A stretch of DNA of 5,747 nucleotides, taken from assembly GCA_030618205.1 (NCBI GenBank), contig JAUXDR010000082.1, positions 1 through 5,747 of the forward strand, in the 5' to 3' direction. The position numbers and the translations under genes are program-made. Position 1 is the stretch's first letter; each line of letters begins with the position of its first letter. Below are positions 4,513-5,747 of the stretch, piece after piece. This DNA is from Deltaproteobacteria bacterium (GTDB lineage: Bacteria > Desulfobacterota > Dissulfuribacteria > Dissulfuribacterales > UBA3076). A model generated the notes under the pieces. It had not been told where the DNA came from. It searched no databases and was given only the letters and a program-made list of their open reading frames with translations.

Positions 4513-5747
4513 ATGGCAGATCTTAAAAAACATGATACTCCTTTGCTCGATGAGCTAAAAAAGGGGCCATTTCCGAGTTTCGTTGACGATCTGGAGACGA
4601 GGGCTGAGAGCGGCGTCCAGTGCTGCTACGATCTTCTTGGGCAGTTGGAGCTCTCTTATGTGCACAAGGAGACACACTGGAAACATGGTGGTATTGTAGG
4701 TGTCTTTGGATATGGTGGCGGGGTTATCGGGCGTTACTCGGATGCCCCTGCTGACTTCCCTACCATCGCCCATTTTCACACCCTCCGTGTCAATCAGCCG
4801 TCCAGCAAGTTTTATAATTCCAAGTTCCTGCGCAAGATGTGTGATATGTGGGATCACCGCGGAAGCGGCGTAACCAATTTCCACGGCTCAACAGGCGACA
4901 TAATCCTTATCGGGACCTCAACCGACCAACTGGAGCCCACTTTTTACGACCTGAGCCACCAGTTCGACATGGACCTGGGTGGATCCGGATCCAACCTCAG
5001 GACGCCTGCATGCTGCATGGGCAAGGCCCGCTGTGAATGGTCCTGCCTGGATACACAGGCCATCTGCTACGACCTGACCATGACTTATCAGGACGAACTC
5101 CATCGTCCGGCATTTCCTTACAAGTTCAAGTTCAAGATCTCCGGCTGTCCAAATGACTGCGTGGCGGCAATTGCCCGTTCCTGTACTTCTATTATCGGCA
5201 CCTGGAAAGACAATATCCGTATAGACCAGAAAGCAGTCCAGGCCTATATCGGCGGGGAGATAGCACCCAATGCCGGCGCCTTCAAAGACCGTGACTGGGG
5301 CGCATTCGACATCCAGAAAGAGGTCATCGATCTCTGTCCCAGCGGATGTATGTATATGGACGGAAACGAGCTCAAAATTGACGACCGCGAGTGTACCCGC
5401 TGCATGCACTGCATTAATGTCATGCCTAGTGCCCTGCGTCCCGGTGTGGATTGTGGCGCCACGATCCTGAACGGGGCAAAGGCACCGATCCTTGAAGGTG
5501 CCCAGATGTCCACCTTAATCATCCCATTTATTAAGATGGAATACCCCTATGAAGAATTCAAGGACTTTGTCGATCTGATGTGGGACTGGTGGATGGAAGA
5601 GGGCAAAAACCGGGAGAGACTTGGCGAGCTTATCCAGCGTCAGGGCCTTGCACATTATATTATCGATATACTCGGGCGCGAACCTATTCCACAGCACGTA
5701 AGGGAACCTCGGTCCAACCCGTATCCTTTCTGGAAAGAGGAAGAGGT
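4513..5747 (+). CDS. dsrA: Dissimilatory sulfite reductase alpha subunit DsrA, 3'-truncated by window edge
   Basis: Bases 4513-5745 encode 411 residues, and the frame is still open at the edge; DsrA is usually about 437 residues, so only the last part is missing. With DsrB it forms the cytoplasmic alpha2beta2 enzyme that reduces sulfite, passing the product to DsrC in sulfate respiration. The siroheme-[4Fe-4S] motif is C168-X5-C174 (in ACCMGKARCEWSC) and C212-X3-C216 (GCPNDC). The inserted ferredoxin domain has C275 (DLCPSGC) and C294, C297, C300 (CTRCMHC). These positions keep the spacing known from Desulfovibrio vulgaris DsrA with a constant offset of nine. No ligand is missing and no frameshift is seen, so the gene looks functional. 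It has its own promoter and a very good ribosome binding site, and is divergent from the PHP operon. Sequence style fits the bacterial reductive type rather than the sulfur-oxidiser type, but that needs a tree. Confidence 0.99.
   Translation, partial: MADLKKHDTPLLDELKKGPFPSFVDDLETRAESGVQCCYDLLGQLELSYVHKETHWKHGGIVGVFGYGGGVIGRYSDAPADFPTIAHFHTLRVNQPSSKFYNSKFLRKMCDMWDHRGSGVTNFHGSTGDIILIGTSTDQLEPTFYDLSHQFDMDLGGSGSNLRTPACCMGKARCEWSCLDTQAICYDLTMTYQDELHRPAFPYKFKFKISGCPNDCVAAIARSCTSIIGTWKDNIRIDQKAVQAYIGGEIAPNAGAFKDRDWGAFDIQKEVIDLCPSGCMYMDGNELKIDDRECTRCMHCINVMPSALRPGVDCGATILNGAKAPILEGAQMSTLIIPFIKMEYPYEEFKDFVDLMWDWWMEEGKNRERLGELIQRQGLAHYIIDILGREPIPQHVREPRSNPYPFWKEEE

Noticed and set aside
4979..4994. 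GGATCCGGATCC tandem restriction-like sites, suggesting a cloning scar
   Set aside because: They encode the GGSGSN stretch that is normal in DsrA, in frame and in the right place.
4918..5409. 163-codon - strand ORF, with others at 4555-4884 and 5244-5522
   Set aside because: All lie opposite dsrA, which is certain from its conserved cysteine motifs, so they are shadows.

Overview
The window looks like chromosomal DNA from a bacterium with a dissimilatory sulfite reductase, most likely a sulfate-reducing member of the Desulfobacterota (the old Deltaproteobacteria). The main evidence is the near-complete 5' part of dsrA at the right end. It carries every cysteine expected for the siroheme-[4Fe-4S] site and the ferredoxin-like [4Fe-4S] site. 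The phylum is an inference from the gene set, the moderate base composition and the Gram-negative-style exported binding protein; it has not been demonstrated.

Layout from left to right. (1) Positions 1-1230, + strand: the 3' part of a YcaO-domain gene (ATP-dependent cyclodehydratase/thioamidation fold), cut by the window edge. (2) Positions 1256-2908, - strand: an exported family 5 (Dpp/Opp-type) solute-binding protein, convergent with the YcaO gene and separated from it by 25 bases. (3) Positions 2911-3798, - strand: a PHP-domain phosphoesterase of the YciV/TrpH (RNase AM) type. It lies upstream of the binding protein with a 2-base gap, so these two form an operon. (4) Positions 3799-4512: about 0.7 kb without a convincing gene, shared by the leftward operon and dsrA. 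It holds a heptamer repeat, a likely leftward promoter, two neighbouring hairpin elements (one about 109 bases, with a 23-bp stem), a clear sigma70-type promoter and a structured dsrA leader. (5) Positions 4513-5747, + strand: dsrA, cut by the right edge; dsrB would be expected next.

The genes do not form one evident pathway. dsrA is the terminal reductase of sulfate respiration. The PHP enzyme is probably a nuclease or nucleotide phosphatase, the binding protein serves peptide or metal-chelate uptake, and the YcaO protein probably modifies a peptide backbone on an unknown target.

The most interesting features are non-coding or overlap genes. First, the dsrA leader can fold into tandem hairpins whose last strand is also complementary to the dsrA ribosome binding site, giving a possible two-state switch. 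Second, a 109-base hairpin lies upstream of the dsrA promoter, and its G-U pairs suggest RNA read rightward. Third, 7-base repeats (GTGGAAG type) in inverted orientation lie inside the coding sequence at the PHP/binding-protein junction. They encode the PHP C-terminal tail and the end of the binding protein's signal peptide, and they supply that gene's ribosome binding site. A second, unrelated 7-base repeat (GAACTCC type) fills the leader of the same operon. All folding was done by eye.
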